From NCBI GenBank assembly GCA_017444615.1, contig JAFSWF010000072.1, forward strand, positions 1-47,205: DNA of 47,205 nt, given 5' to 3'. The notes below the pieces were generated by a model. The model saw only the letters and a list, made by a program, of their open reading frames with translations, did not search any database and was not told where the DNA came from. Below, piece after piece: positions 1-8,903 of this stretch. The stretch's first letter is position 1; each line of letters begins with the position of its first letter. The DNA comes from Paludibacteraceae bacterium. GTDB taxonomy: Bacteria > Bacteroidota > Bacteroidia > Bacteroidales > Paludibacteraceae. Both the position numbers and the translations under genes were made by a program.

Positions 1-312
1 ACGAAGGTGCATCTCCACAAATCGCGGATGAAGCACACAATCGCCGTCAATAAAAATCAACCATTCGCAATGCGCTGCCATGATCGCTGCATTGAGGGCT
101 TTGTTCTTGCGCCAACCTTCATCCGCTTGGGTGAGGTGTTGGGTGGGCCAACGGAAGGAATACGAATCAATAAAAGCCTTCATCGCCGGATCTTCGCCAT
201 CCTCCGAGATGAGGACTTCAACATCCTGCTCTGTCTGTTGCTCCAAGCTTCGTAGCACCGCCTTCAGCGCGGCGATGTTCCGATAAACCGATATGATGAC
301 ACTGGCTTTCAT
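1..312 (-). CDS. Glycosyltransferase family 2, N-terminal part (cut by window edge)
   Basis: Not a complete gene: 104 codons are visible, from ATG at 312 to the window edge, in frame and without a stop. The start MKASVIISVYRN is the usual first strand of a GT-A glycosyltransferase. Residues 34-42 (LISEDGEDP) are the nucleotide-binding region, 67-77 (WRKNKALNAAI) the following helix, and 88-92 (IDGDC) the DxD-type metal and sugar-nucleotide motif. The ATG overlaps the TGA of the upstream family 9 glycosyltransferase (ATGA), so the two are translationally coupled. With the neighbouring DUF4254 and GT9 genes it most likely adds a sugar to the LPS core; the donor and acceptor cannot be told. Confidence 0.85.
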   Translation of the reverse strand, partial: MKASVIISVYRNIAALKAVLRSLEQQTEQDVEVLISEDGEDPAMKAFIDSYSFRWPTQHLTQADEGWRKNKALNAAIMAAHCEWLIFIDGDCVLHPRFVEMHLR

Positions 313-1253
313 GCGATTGAAATGCGTTGAACAATCTCTTCCGGCGAGATATCCATGCAGCGGTAGTCACCGAACGTACATTTTTTGTTCCCATAAATAG
401 AGCACGGACGGCAAGGCAAGTCCTTGCGTTGGATGCAATCGCTTTCGCGCTGTCCCATACCTACAAACCCAGCCCACGGATGCGTCGCACCCCACACAGA
501 AACAACCCTTGTTCCTACCAGCGAAGCCAAATGCATATTGGCGCTATCCATACTCAGCATCACCCGCAAACCACGCATCATCTCTAACTCTTCGCCCAGC
601 GAATAGCGACCGGCCACACTCTCTACATTCGGATAGTTCTTAGACCAGGCTTCTAATATCTCTTGCTCCTTTGAACCCGCTCCGAATAGTACGATTCGTT
701 CGCCTTGTTGGCTGAGCAACTCCACCACGCGCTCCATGCGTTCCAGCGGATACACTTTTCCTGTATGCGCCGCAAAAGGAGCAATGCCTATCCCTTTGCC
801 TGCAGTAGATAGAGGAACATGGGGAGTGTCTAGAATGAATCCTAGACGTTTAAAGGTATCACAATAACGTAATATGGTGTTTTTCAGCGGTTTACGGCTG
901 ATTTTATGCGTGAGTAAAAAGCGCGAAAAACGTCCTTTTTGTATCGTTTTGACGTTGGCTCCGCGAAGACGCATAGCCCATCGTATCACCATCGAACGCC
1001 ACACCCCATGCAGATCCGCCACGTAATCGTAAGTTCCCAAACCGGCTATCATCTCGCGAAGCGATTGTGTTTGGAGGTTCACACCGTGAAACCGAACATT
1101 CTTCGGCAGGCCGGCGAACAAATCCGCCATACGTTGCTGCGAAAGCATAGTTATCTCCAATTCAGGGTATTGCTCAGCCAGCGCACGTACGACCGGCACG
1201 ACCATCGCTACATCCCCTAACGCAGAAAACCGTATGACAAGAAGACGCTTCAT
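309..1253 (-). CDS. Glycosyltransferase family 9 (heptosyltransferase-like)
   Basis: A 314-residue GT-B protein of normal family length. The N-terminus (LLVIRFSALGDVAMVVPVVRAL) has the typical Rossmann start with the SALGD motif of ADP-heptose:LPS heptosyltransferases. The C-terminal domain has the nucleotide-sugar site region SMDSANMHLASLVG and WGATHPWAGF. Three Cys in a cluster near residues 275-285 (CIQRKDLPCRPC) plus later Cys are common in Bacteroidales members. It probably works at the inner membrane cytoplasmic face on the LPS core. It overlaps DUF4254 (upstream) and GT2 (downstream) by ATGA-type junctions, forming one LPS glycosyltransferase operon. Heptose as donor is inferred from family membership only. 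Confidence 0.9.
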   Translation of the reverse strand: MKRLLVIRFSALGDVAMVVPVVRALAEQYPELEITMLSQQRMADLFAGLPKNVRFHGVNLQTQSLREMIAGLGTYDYVADLHGVWRSMVIRWAMRLRGANVKTIQKGRFSRFLLTHKISRKPLKNTILRYCDTFKRLGFILDTPHVPLSTAGKGIGIAPFAAHTGKVYPLERMERVVELLSQQGERIVLFGAGSKEQEILEAWSKNYPNVESVAGRYSLGEELEMMRGLRVMLSMDSANMHLASLVGTRVVSVWGATHPWAGFVGMGQRESDCIQRKDLPCRPCSIYGNKKCTFGDYRCMDISPEEIVQRISIA

Positions 1254-1855
1254 TTCTTGCTATAAAGCACCGGATTGAGGGTGGGGTCGTTGTACATTTT
1301 CATCTGTTTGTACACCTTCATGATCCGCGCACCGGAGGCATAATCGTCTAACAATTGACCAATAGAAGTTGTCATATCGCCCAACTGTTCCCGCAAAACA
1401 GCCATTTTCGCTTCGCATTTAGCATGTTGCTCCGCCGACACGTCCGTACGATCCACTTGTTCCTGCATGTGCCATAACTTGACGTGCAGAATGCTCAGTC
1501 GGTCAATCGCCCAAGCAGGACTTTCGGTATTGATACGTGCATCGGGCTGCGGCTCAATGGCATGGAAGAGTTCCCAGAAATAACTGTCAATACGTTCCAC
1601 GAGGTCCGTGCGATCTTGATTACTTTGGTCAATACGACGCTTAATAGCCAGCGCTTCTACGGGGTCTATATGCGGGTCGCGAATAATATCCTCCAAATGC
1701 CACTGAACGGTGTCTATCCAGTTCTTGTGGTACAAATCATATTCAATCGTACCGGCAGGATAAGGATTAGGCATCGGAGCATCTACATGGTCCGTTTGAT
1801 GATAATCGCGCACCGCCTGCGAGAAAATAGTATTGCTTAATTCAACGAAATTCAT
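1250..1855 (-). CDS. DUF4254 family protein
   Basis: A 201-residue, mostly helical soluble protein. It begins MNFVELSNTIF and contains the pattern of charged helices and the motif SILHVKLWHMQEQ typical of DUF4254, a Bacteroidota family usually found beside LPS glycosyltransferases. I chose the ATG at 1855. An in-frame ATG lies three codons upstream at 1864, but the codons between (MVN) look like the TAAATGG-type repeat seen elsewhere. The open frame extends further to 1969 but there it runs through the Wzi-like gene. Its 3' end overlaps the GT9 start by four bases. The biochemical role is unknown. Confidence 0.85.
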   Translation of the reverse strand: MNFVELSNTIFSQAVRDYHQTDHVDAPMPNPYPAGTIEYDLYHKNWIDTVQWHLEDIIRDPHIDPVEALAIKRRIDQSNQDRTDLVERIDSYFWELFHAIEPQPDARINTESPAWAIDRLSILHVKLWHMQEQVDRTDVSAEQHAKCEAKMAVLREQLGDMTTSIGQLLDDYASGARIMKVYKQMKMYNDPTLNPVLYSKK

Positions 1856-1857
1856 AT

Positions 1858-3288
1858 TTACCATTGTTTGATAATTCCTTTTTTGCTGATAGTTACCATG
1901 GCACCGAAGGTGTTGCCGTACTGTGTACCGAAATCGCCGGACAGGCTGATGCCGAAATCCAAGCCCCACGCTTGTTCTACATGCTTCTTAACATCCAGCC
2001 GAATGGCGGTGTTTTCTGAATACGCAGGCGCTCTATAGCGACCGTAGTTCTGCGCAAAGCAGACCACCGCGCGGTATTGAAAACCGTAAATATCGCCTTT
2101 CACACCGGCGTAGTGTGCCCTAACGCGGTTATTGGTCAGCGAGAGTAACGGATTGCCGATAATATTGCCGTAATAACTCCAGCCTTGCTTATAAATGCTA
2201 TTGCCGTAATAACCATCCGCTCCACCATAGACCACGCCGTCCTTATCATGCCATGGACCTGCTTGGTCGGTGGTATGAATGAACTCATACGTAAACCCGC
2301 TGATGAACGGCCAGTGACTTTGGGTCATGTTAACGCCCCATAGACCGTCTTTCTGATTGCGGCCGTAACACATAAAATGAATAGGACCATCTTCGCTCAA
2401 GCATTGCCAATACGCCGTCACTTTCCACTCCTTACCTTTCGCCGTCAACGCTAATTGCTGCATGCCGATATGATTGCCTTGCGCATTGATCTGATCGTTG
2501 GCCATCGAACCGCCTGAGCGAACCAAGAAAGCATTCTTCCACGCCTTAAAATCATTGCCCAAATCGCCATATTCAGATGAATAACCGCCCCATTGCGCCA
2601 CGTGGTGGAACTCATAACTGACATTGACCGGCAGTTTGCCGCCGAATTGTCCTCCGATGAACTTATAGTGCAGCAAAGTACCTGTGACAACCTCGGAGTT
2701 GTCGCCTAACCAGCCATGCGTCAGTCCGCCTCGTACTTCCACGTACCCGAATAAACCCGGGATAGGAGTCCATCGGTCCAAACCAATAGAAATCCGAGGA
2801 ATAGGGTGGGCGTTGCCGGAAAAAAGCAAACTGCCCGAGGTCAATTGGTCATCTCCTGGGTTGGTTCGCCACGGATGAATACCGGCGGTGATATCCACTA
2901 TATACAACCGCACATGGGCGTATAGTTCGTTGAAAAATCCTGTCCCCCTAATCTCCGGCGAAGGAACAGAGCGCTGTGTACCACTAATCCGACCGGATAG
3001 CACTACGCCAAAATCATAATCGAACCATCGGTTAGGACGTGTGGCAGGTTTGATGATGCCCAACGATAGGTTTCCGCTATGCGGATGCGAGGCGATAGCG
3101 CCATCGGTGGTATGCCAAAGCAGCGATGGAGCTTGTTCGCCGCTGGAGAATAACCCGCTTACGCTGCCTACATAGAATAACGAATCGCGACGCGTGTCAG
3201 GCTCAGCCATCGGCAACGGCCACCATTCCCACGCGCCAACGGAGGCACTGCAGGCTAACAGCAATCCTATGAGCAATCGTTTAGTCAT
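1858..3288 (-). CDS. Capsule assembly Wzi-like outer-membrane protein
   Basis: 476 residues with a signal peptide (MTKRLLIGLLLACSASVGA, cleavage near residue 19) followed by many alternating aromatic and polar strands (for example GWSYYGNIIGNPLL), ending in an aromatic residue W as outer-membrane barrels do. The pattern matches the Wzi-type 18-strand barrel family that binds or anchors surface polysaccharide. The start overlaps the end of the Kelch lipoprotein by eight bases, and the stop is a few bases from the DUF4254 start, so all are in one transcription unit with LPS glycosyltransferases. A role in retaining capsule or LPS-linked polysaccharide is inferred from family and context. Confidence 0.8.
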   Translation of the reverse strand: MTKRLLIGLLLACSASVGAWEWWPLPMAEPDTRRDSLFYVGSVSGLFSSGEQAPSLLWHTTDGAIASHPHSGNLSLGIIKPATRPNRWFDYDFGVVLSGRISGTQRSVPSPEIRGTGFFNELYAHVRLYIVDITAGIHPWRTNPGDDQLTSGSLLFSGNAHPIPRISIGLDRWTPIPGLFGYVEVRGGLTHGWLGDNSEVVTGTLLHYKFIGGQFGGKLPVNVSYEFHHVAQWGGYSSEYGDLGNDFKAWKNAFLVRSGGSMANDQINAQGNHIGMQQLALTAKGKEWKVTAYWQCLSEDGPIHFMCYGRNQKDGLWGVNMTQSHWPFISGFTYEFIHTTDQAGPWHDKDGVVYGGADGYYGNSIYKQGWSYYGNIIGNPLLSLTNNRVRAHYAGVKGDIYGFQYRAVVCFAQNYGRYRAPAYSENTAIRLDVKKHVEQAWGLDFGISLSGDFGTQYGNTFGAMVTISKKGIIKQW

Positions 3289-4264
3289 CCACGCAGTAAA
3301 GGTTTGTCAGCGGTTGCCCATTCTCATCTTCGCCTAAACCGAAATAAACGCGACCGTCAATCGTAAAAGCAATACCGTTTTCCATGCGATGAGGCATGGT
3401 GCCACACATGGTCCATTCATCTTTGTCGGGCGAATAGCGCATGAACGTGTTCATCACTTCGCCACCGGTCATATCTCCCGCAAAATTCCTTCCGCCGAAA
3501 AGGTAAATATACTCATTATTATTCGCGCACGCTGCAAATTCCCGTCCTTTGCCCGGGATAGCTTTACGACCGGTCCACGTGTCAGTCGCCAAATCAACTT
3601 CGTACCAGTCCCGCAGACTGCCGTCGTTGCAATAACCTGTGCCGTAATACGCTCGTCCGCCATGCATCACTCCTTTGCCGCCAAAACGAATACGTGGACG
3701 CTTGGGATTGTCCGTCCGAGTGGTCCACCGGTTAGAATCAGGCGAATAAACGCACACATTGCGCGAATAGACATGTCCAAAGCCATAGAGCATGTATATC
3801 TGTCGGTCTTGAACCAGTCCTACGGCTGCCACCGACTGTTTGTTGGGATATGTAGCTAAAGCTGTCCACTGGGCTGTAGAGGGATCGTACGACCACCAGT
3901 CGCGCAGACATGCACTATCCCCATAGACGCCCGTTCCGGCATACCCCAAACCTGCGTATAGAATGCCGTCGCAAGCCACCAACGAAGCGTTCACGCGTTT
4001 CTTCAACGGCGTTGCGCCTAAGTTAGTCCACGTATCAGCTGCCGCGTCATATACCCATAAATCATTCAGGTACACATTGCCTTTCTCTCGACCGGCGAAC
4101 ACATAGGCCTTGCCGTCCAATACCGCCACGCAGGCACTCGCGCGTCCCTTACCCGGCAGAGAAGCACACTCCCGCACAGACACCGTGATCTCTGGTGTAG
4201 GTTGACAGGCACTTAGCGCCAGCAAGGCACCTATAAAAAGAATATTTCTAAATAATTTCGTCAT
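3281..4264 (-). CDS. Kelch-repeat lipoprotein
   Basis: 327 residues. A lipoprotein signal peptide ends in LSAC (Cys about residue 20). Six or so Kelch units follow, each with a run of small or hydrophobic residues, a GG or G pair, and a Tyr-Trp spacing (WVYDAAADTWTNLG, WSYDPSTAQWTALA, CVYSPDSNRWTTR, YEVDLATDTWTGR, MRYSPDKDEWTMCG). This predicts a beta-propeller on the periplasmic or outer face of a membrane. Similar proteins in Bacteroidota bind or process sialic acid (NanM type), but no catalytic residues could be assigned. It sits between lptB and the Wzi-like gene. The ATG lies inside an 8-bp tandem array (4259-4288). Confidence 0.8.
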   Translation of the reverse strand: MTKLFRNILFIGALLALSACQPTPEITVSVRECASLPGKGRASACVAVLDGKAYVFAGREKGNVYLNDLWVYDAAADTWTNLGATPLKKRVNASLVACDGILYAGLGYAGTGVYGDSACLRDWWSYDPSTAQWTALATYPNKQSVAAVGLVQDRQIYMLYGFGHVYSRNVCVYSPDSNRWTTRTDNPKRPRIRFGGKGVMHGGRAYYGTGYCNDGSLRDWYEVDLATDTWTGRKAIPGKGREFAACANNNEYIYLFGGRNFAGDMTGGEVMNTFMRYSPDKDEWTMCGTMPHRMENGIAFTIDGRVYFGLGEDENGQPLTNLYCVDD

Positions 4265-4288
4265 AACGTCATGCCGTCATGTCGTCAT
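4259..4288. repeat. Tandem array, period 8 bp (CGTCATNN)
   Basis: Three full units and one partial of CGTCAT plus two variable bases. It covers the start codon of the Kelch lipoprotein and fills most of the gap to lptB. The same word recurs at 22007-22040. Confidence 0.85.
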
Positions 4289-4296
4289 TACAACTC

Positions 4297-5043
4297 TTAA
4301 TTCTCCACCTTCGTCTTCCGTTTCAACTCAAAATCGCGACCGAGATAGTTCTGCCTAACTATGGGGTTAGCGGCCAGTTCTTCCGGTGTGCCGTGGAAAA
4401 GGATCTTACCCTCAAACAGCAGGTACGCGCGGTCAGTAATCATCAGCGTCTCATCCACGTTATGGTCGGTAATCAGAATGCCGATGTTCTTATCTTTGAG
4501 TCGCCATACAACGTCTTGAATCTCCTGCACGGCAATAGGGTCCACGCCTGCAAAAGGCTCGTCTAACATAACGAATTTCGGCTCTATCGCCAAACACCGC
4601 GCTATCTCTGTGCGCCTACGCTCACCGCCGCTCAAACGGTCGCCTAGGTTATGGCGCACATGCTCGAGGTTGAACTCTTTGATCAGTTGTTCCAGTTTCT
4701 CCGCCTGATACGCTTTGTCAAACTTCGTCAACTCCAATACCGAACGGATATTATCTTCTACGGACATCTTACGGAACACGCTCGCCTCTTGCGGCAGGTA
4801 ACCGATACCCATTTGTGCACGACGGTACATAGGCAAACCGGTGATGTCTTGGTCGTTAAGGAAAATCTTGCCTTTATTAGCCGCCACCAGACCGGTTGTC
4901 ATGTAGAACGTGGTTGTTTTGCCGGCTCCGTTTGGTCCTAACAAACCCACTATCTCGCCTTGTTCCAGTTCGATAGACACATCATCCACTACGGTCCTCT
5001 TCCCGTATTTCTTTACCAGATGTTCAGTTCTCAGCTTGTCCAT
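4297..5043 (-). CDS. lptB: LPS export ABC transporter ATP-binding protein LptB
   Basis: 248 residues, normal for LptB. Walker A is GPNGAGKTT (about residues 37-45), the signature is [13 protein letters not shown], Walker B runs into [13 protein letters not shown], and the switch His is in [10 protein letters not shown]. The C-terminus continues past the core to the FELKRK end typical of LptB. It powers extraction of LPS from the inner membrane with LptF, LptG and LptC, none of which is in this window. It follows xth and is separated from it by only an 8-bp-period tandem array. Confidence 0.93.
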   Translation of the reverse strand: MDKLRTEHLVKKYGKRTVVDDVSIELEQGEIVGLLGPNGAGKTTTFYMTTGLVAANKGKIFLNDQDITGLPMYRRAQMGIGYLPQEASVFRKMSVEDNIRSVLELTKFDKAYQAEKLEQLIKEFNLEHVRHNLGDRLSGGERRRTEIARCLAIEPKFVMLDEPFAGVDPIAVQEIQDVVWRLKDKNIGILITDHNVDETLMITDRAYLLFEGKILFHGTPEELAANPIVRQNYLGRDFELKRKTKVEN

Positions 5044-5049
5044 ACAATA

Positions 5050-5087
5050 CTAGTTATCTAGTTTGCTAGTCATCTAGTCGACTAGTT
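5050..5087. repeat. Tandem array, period 8 bp (CTAGTNNN)
   Basis: Five copies of CTAGT at 5050, 5058, 5066, 5074 and 5082, each followed by three variable bases. The array fills the xth-lptB gap, and the last codons and TAG stop of xth lie in it. Confidence 0.88.
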
Positions 5088-5838
5088 CAACTTCCACTGG
5101 GCAATGGTCACTATGCACCGCGTCCGTTAAAATCTTTGCGTCCTTCAAACGTCCCCTTAGCGGTTCGCTCACCCAATGATAATCGATGCGCCAACCTACA
5201 TTGCGGGCACGTGCACCGGCACGCCAACTCCACCAACTATACCGTTCCGCACTTTGGTCAAACACGCGGAAGGAATCCACCATGCCGCTTGCCTCCCATC
5301 TATCCATCCATTCGCGTTCTTCCGGCAAGAAACCCGACACGCCTATTTGCCGTTCCGGATGATTGATGTCAATCGGCTTATGACAGATATTATAATCGCC
5401 GCAAACAATGACGTTTGGTCGCTCTTTGCGCAGATTCTCCACCCACGGCAACAAGTCCTCCAGAAAAGCCATCTTAAACTCCTGCCGCTCGCCACCGGTA
5501 GTGCCACTCGGTATATATGCATCCACGATAGTGATGTCCCCAAAATCTGCCCGCAACACACGTCCCTCACGGTCGTATTGCGCAATTCCCATTCCTACCA
5601 CCACCTGATCCGGCTCTTTTTTGGAGAAGATAGCCACGCCTGAGTAACCTTTCTTCTCTGCCGAGTGGATATAACTATGGTAGCCCAATTCTTGCAAGGC
5701 GAGCACATCTATTTGTTCGGGCTGCGCTTTGCTCTCTTGGATACAAAACACATCGGGCTGCTCCACTGACAACCAGTCGAGCAACCCTTTGTTTATCGCC
5801 GAACGAATACCGTTCAGATTATAACTGATAATTTTCAT
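5074..5838 (-). CDS. xth: Exodeoxyribonuclease III (AP endonuclease)
   Basis: 254 residues, normal for the ExoIII/AP endonuclease family. Motifs are in order: YNLNGIRSA at the start, the metal Glu in CIQESKAQ (about residue 34), the catalytic Tyr region (YSGVAIFSK), GDYNICH with the catalytic Asp and Asn, and the final [10 protein letters not shown] with the Asp-His pair. It repairs abasic sites in DNA in the cytoplasm. It lies between an M6 protease and lptB, a neighbourhood that says nothing about its role. The stop codon sits in an 8-bp tandem array and the upstream gap holds repeat cluster C1. Confidence 0.93.
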   Translation of the reverse strand: MKIISYNLNGIRSAINKGLLDWLSVEQPDVFCIQESKAQPEQIDVLALQELGYHSYIHSAEKKGYSGVAIFSKKEPDQVVVGMGIAQYDREGRVLRADFGDITIVDAYIPSGTTGGERQEFKMAFLEDLLPWVENLRKERPNVIVCGDYNICHKPIDINHPERQIGVSGFLPEEREWMDRWEASGMVDSFRVFDQSAERYSWWSWRAGARARNVGWRIDYHWVSEPLRGRLKDAKILTDAVHSDHCPVEVELVD

Positions 5839-5843
5839 AACTC

Positions 5844-5933
5844 TTACAGCGGCTCTGCCGCGGTCTTACAGTGTAACGGTCTTACAGCCCTTTGGGCGGT
5901 CTTACAGTGTAACGGTCTTACAACGCAGTGGTC
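5844..5933 (+). repeat. Hairpin-core repeat cluster C1 (5 units)
   Basis: Five head-to-tail units beginning TTACA and ending GGTC: 5844-5865, 5866-5881, 5882-5901, 5902-5917, 5918-5933. Arms around the 2-3 nt loop are GCGGC/GCCGC, GT/AC, GCCC/GGGC, GT/AC and AC/GT, complementary in every unit although the bases differ. The last unit encodes the final four residues (TTAL) and the stop of the M6 protease. Confidence 0.92.
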
Positions 5934-7534
5934 ATACGACCATTGAGGTCGTATACAACTCCGTTTCGGATGATGAGTACTTGACCGTTATGAAGCACTT
6001 TCATCGTCTTCTCGCCCACACGCTCCACTATCTCCTCGATGCCTTGCGGCGCTTCGTATTTGAGTTCAATCGTGTCTCCGCCGCCGCAAACATCAAACGT
6101 GATAATACCATCCTCTAAGGCGATGTTCGTTACAGGGAATTTCTTCACGGTAGTAAACGTAGTTGAACCGGCAGGATAGAGGTCGGTGGCCGCTCCTTCG
6201 TACGTGTTGGAATTTTTCTTGGCCTCTAATATATCCACACCCATACTGCTCGAATAGTTGTTGACTGTGTTTTGAACCCATCGACTGGCATTGTAATTGA
6301 TTTTTGTAATCATCAATCCTTCGCCCGGCAGATAAGCATCCCAACCTTCCTGCTTGCGATTTTCCAAAAGGTAGTATTTCTTCGGATTAGGATTCAACAC
6401 ATCCTCTACATTCACACCGGAATCGGTTAACAGAACCGCTGCACGGCAATCCTCTAATGGCGGCATAATCACAGACGCTTCGGAATTAACCAGCGTCGGC
6501 GTAATCCAGCCCATGAACCATTTCTCGTAAGCGGAATAGTTAGGAGGCGTATTACCGTCATTATTATAAGGTCCGTAGTCCATAATGTCCCAATCGACCA
6601 TCGTTCGATGGGTGGCATTGTCGGTAGTAGCGTACAAATCCGGCAAACCCATTACGTGGCTGAACTCGTGGCAGAAAGTACCAATACCGTCACGACGGCT
6701 ACCGCTTGTGCCGGTTAACTCATTCAAACAGCAGTAGTGGTCAATGGTCTTGCCGTCCAAATCGAAGGCCATGTCGGAATAACTCAACTCCCATTGATGC
6801 GGCCAGATAGTATTAGCAGCGGCACCACTGGCCTCTCCGTAACCGGCATACAAAATAACCACCCAGTCAACCTTACCGTCTCCGTCAAAATCATACTGGC
6901 TGAAATCAGCACCGCAGGAGTCGTGTGCTAAGATACAAGCCTCTTTAACCAACTCATCCGGATGTTGGTCGTCTCCATTCGAATCGTTCTTGCCATAATA
7001 CGATAATTTCTGGCTAACCTTCACCGGGCCATAGACATCTATCTGCAAGTCGTATGCACCCCAACTCTGGTCGTAAAAGTACTTATGGATAGAACCGGTT
7101 GCACCATTATAGGTGTAGTTATCTCCCATCGCCCAGTCGGTCATTTGTGCGTTCGTGCTTTTGAAGGCTTTGTCCTTGTAACTAACCAGAATAACGGCGC
7201 CACGCGGAGAGAGTAACGGCGTTAAACCCGTCTCTTGTTTAGCGCGGCGAACCTGTGCGCGTTGCCTTTGCATTTCCCGCGCAGCGGCCACACGTGCCTC
7301 TCCCGCTTCTTGACGAGCGGCTTTGATTTCTGCCGGTATAGGGGTAAGCGTTTCTTCGTCTAACCAATTACCTTCTGCGTCGGTGATGTAATGAAAATGC
7401 TCATCACCATTCAAATAAACGGTTTTCTCTGTTCCGTCTGCCGCGGTGCGAACAAATGCGCCTCGCTTGGCTGGAACCGCCATCACGGATGTACTCACTA
7501 CAACCAATATGGCACTTAATAGTGTTTTTTTCAT
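5918..7534 (-). CDS. Secreted M6-family metalloprotease
   Basis: 538 residues. A signal peptide ends near residue 19 (SVMAVPA), then a propeptide (to about residue 100), then the M6 catalytic domain. The zinc motif HEFSHVMGLPD (His289, Glu290, His293, Asp299) fits HExxHxxGxxD. Upstream YDFDGDGKVD is a calcium-loop-like motif common in this family. The C-terminus has the NGQVLIIRNGVVYDLNGR tail that resembles Por-type (type 9) secretion tails of Bacteroidales. The last four residues TTAL come from a unit of repeat cluster C1 and lie beyond the normal tail end. A propeptide-only paralogue lies directly upstream. The substrate is unknown. Confidence 0.88.
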   Translation of the reverse strand: MKKTLLSAILVVVSTSVMAVPAKRGAFVRTAADGTEKTVYLNGDEHFHYITDAEGNWLDEETLTPIPAEIKAARQEAGEARVAAAREMQRQRAQVRRAKQETGLTPLLSPRGAVILVSYKDKAFKSTNAQMTDWAMGDNYTYNGATGSIHKYFYDQSWGAYDLQIDVYGPVKVSQKLSYYGKNDSNGDDQHPDELVKEACILAHDSCGADFSQYDFDGDGKVDWVVILYAGYGEASGAAANTIWPHQWELSYSDMAFDLDGKTIDHYCCLNELTGTSGSRRDGIGTFCHEFSHVMGLPDLYATTDNATHRTMVDWDIMDYGPYNNDGNTPPNYSAYEKWFMGWITPTLVNSEASVIMPPLEDCRAAVLLTDSGVNVEDVLNPNPKKYYLLENRKQEGWDAYLPGEGLMITKINYNASRWVQNTVNNYSSSMGVDILEAKKNSNTYEGAATDLYPAGSTTFTTVKKFPVTNIALEDGIITFDVCGGGDTIELKYEAPQGIEEIVERVGEKTMKVLHNGQVLIIRNGVVYDLNGRMTTAL

Positions 7535-7586
7535 GAAAAATAAATTGTTTTTTAGGTTAATTTCCTTTGAAAAATTTTCTTATTTC

Positions 7587-7664
7587 CTACAGCCCTTCGG
7601 GCGGTCTTACAGCGTCAGCGGTCTTACAGCGGCTTGCCGCGGTCCTACAGCCCTTTGGGCGGTC
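7587..7664 (+). repeat. Hairpin-core repeat cluster C2 (4 units)
   Basis: Units at 7587-7606, 7607-7623, 7624-7644 and 7645-7664, arms GCCC/GGGC, GC/GC, GCGGC/GCCGC and GCCC/GGGC. It makes up most of the gap between the propeptide-only gene (stop at 7670) and the M6 protease start (7534). Confidence 0.92.
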
Positions 7665-7669
7665 TTGTT

Positions 7670-8014
7670 TTACACATGCTTCTTCACCCCATGTTTCTCT
7701 AACCAACGTTTCTGACACTTACTGCGGTCTTCCACGTTCTTAGCCTTGCGCCATGAGGCAACCACGCTGCCGTCTTTCTTTTGTTTGGCATACTTGAGCC
7801 AACCTTTTTGTGTCTCTACGATCTGCCAACCGTCTTCCGTCATCGTCCAGTGTTTGCGCTCATCGCCGCGCAGATAGGTCCGTAACACATATCCGTTTGG
7901 CTGCTCACGCTCAATCAATCCCGGATATGCCGGCACTTTCGCTGGCCCTCCTTGAGCATTAACTCCAATACAAAATGTAGCGATCATTGCTACAATACAT
8001 AAAATTCGTTTCAT
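7670..8014 (-). CDS. Secreted propeptide-only homologue of M6 proteases
   Basis: 114 residues from the ATG at 8014, chosen because it starts a clean signal peptide (MKRILCIVAMIATFCIGVNAQ); an in-frame ATG at 8035 is possible. The mature part (VPAYPGL, then YLRGDERKHWTMTEDGWQIVE) matches the N-terminal propeptide of the three M6 proteases in this window (VPAYRGW, then VGDEFYHYWENKEGK) but stops before any catalytic domain. It could be an inhibitor or folding aid for the protease just downstream, or the remnant of a broken protease gene. There is no HExxH motif. I see no second half in the following DNA, which is occupied by repeats. Confidence 0.72.
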   Translation of the reverse strand: MKRILCIVAMIATFCIGVNAQGGPAKVPAYPGLIEREQPNGYVLRTYLRGDERKHWTMTEDGWQIVETQKGWLKYAKQKKDGSVVASWRKAKNVEDRSKCQKRWLEKHGVKKHV

Positions 8015-8062
8015 AAAATGTTGTGTGTGTTTCAATAAACTATTTTTGTGTGTTTAATTTTC

Positions 8063-8148
8063 TTACAGCGGCTTTGCCGCGGTCTTACAGCGAAGCGGTC
8101 TTGCAGTGCAACGGTCCTACAGCGTAGCGGTCAGTCAGCTCGCTGACT
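8063..8148 (+). repeat. Hairpin-core repeat cluster C3 (4 units plus palindrome)
   Basis: Units at 8063-8084, 8085-8100, 8101-8116 and 8117-8132, arms GCGGC/GCCGC, GC/GC, GT/AC and GC/GC. Directly after them AGTCAGC, two bases, GCTGACT (8133-8148) forms a perfect 7-bp stem that codes the last residues of MlaF. Confidence 0.92.
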
Positions 8149-8895
8149 ACTCTTAATCTTCTTAAACAGCTCACTCGCAAACACGAAATCGTTCAGCGCC
8201 TCGTTTTCGCTATGCATAATCTCATGCCGGCTGCCTTGCCATTCTTTCTTGCCGTTTTTCAAAAAGAGGATATTATCGCCTATCTCCATGATGGAGTTCA
8301 TATCGTGGCTGTTAACAATCGTACAGATATTATATTCCCGCGTAATATCTTGTATCAACGCATCAATCACCAGACTGGTCTTCGGGTCCAAACCGGAGTT
8401 TGGCTCGTCGCAGAACAGATATTTCGGTTCCAGCACTATCGCGCGAGCAATCGCCACACGTTTCTGTTGACCACCGCTGATCTCGCTGGGCATCAAGTCC
8501 CACACCCGTTCCGGCATCTCCACTCTTCGCAAACAAAACTCTGCCCGGGCACGCATCTCTGCCTCACTCTTCTTACTGAACATCTCCATCGGAAACAGCA
8601 CATTCTCCATTACCGTCATCGAGTCGAAGAGTGCGCTGCCTTGAAACAGCATTCCCACCTCGCGGTGCAACGCACGAATATCCTTACTGCGCATCTCCGC
8701 CAAATCCCTACCGTCATACAGAATCTGTCCGCTGTCCACTTCGTGCAGACCGATGAGACTTTTCATCAGTACGGTCTTGCCCGAACCGGATTGTCCGATG
8801 ATCATGTTCACTTCCCCGTCCCGCATCTCTGTACTCACATGATCCAGCACCACATTCCCCTCAAAACTCTTCACTATGTCCTTAACTTCTATCAT
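8131..8895 (-). CDS. mlaF: MlaF-type ABC transporter ATP-binding protein
   Basis: 254 residues. Walker A is GQSGSGKTVL (about residues 34-43), the Q-loop LFQGSALFDSMTV is typical of the Mla/MCE ATPases, the signature is ISGGQQKRVAIARA, and Walker B runs through YLFCDEPNSGLDP. The switch His is in VNSHDMNS. It energises phospholipid movement between inner and outer membrane with the permease MlaE, encoded upstream after an intervening four-helix-bundle gene. The C-terminal SQRAD falls in a palindrome beside repeat cluster C3. No mlaD (MCE) gene follows, which is unusual for this locus. Confidence 0.88.
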   Translation of the reverse strand: MIEVKDIVKSFEGNVVLDHVSTEMRDGEVNMIIGQSGSGKTVLMKSLIGLHEVDSGQILYDGRDLAEMRSKDIRALHREVGMLFQGSALFDSMTVMENVLFPMEMFSKKSEAEMRARAEFCLRRVEMPERVWDLMPSEISGGQQKRVAIARAIVLEPKYLFCDEPNSGLDPKTSLVIDALIQDITREYNICTIVNSHDMNSIMEIGDNILFLKNGKKEWQGSRHEIMHSENEALNDFVFASELFKKIKSSQRAD

Positions 8896-8903
8896 AATAA
8901 CTA

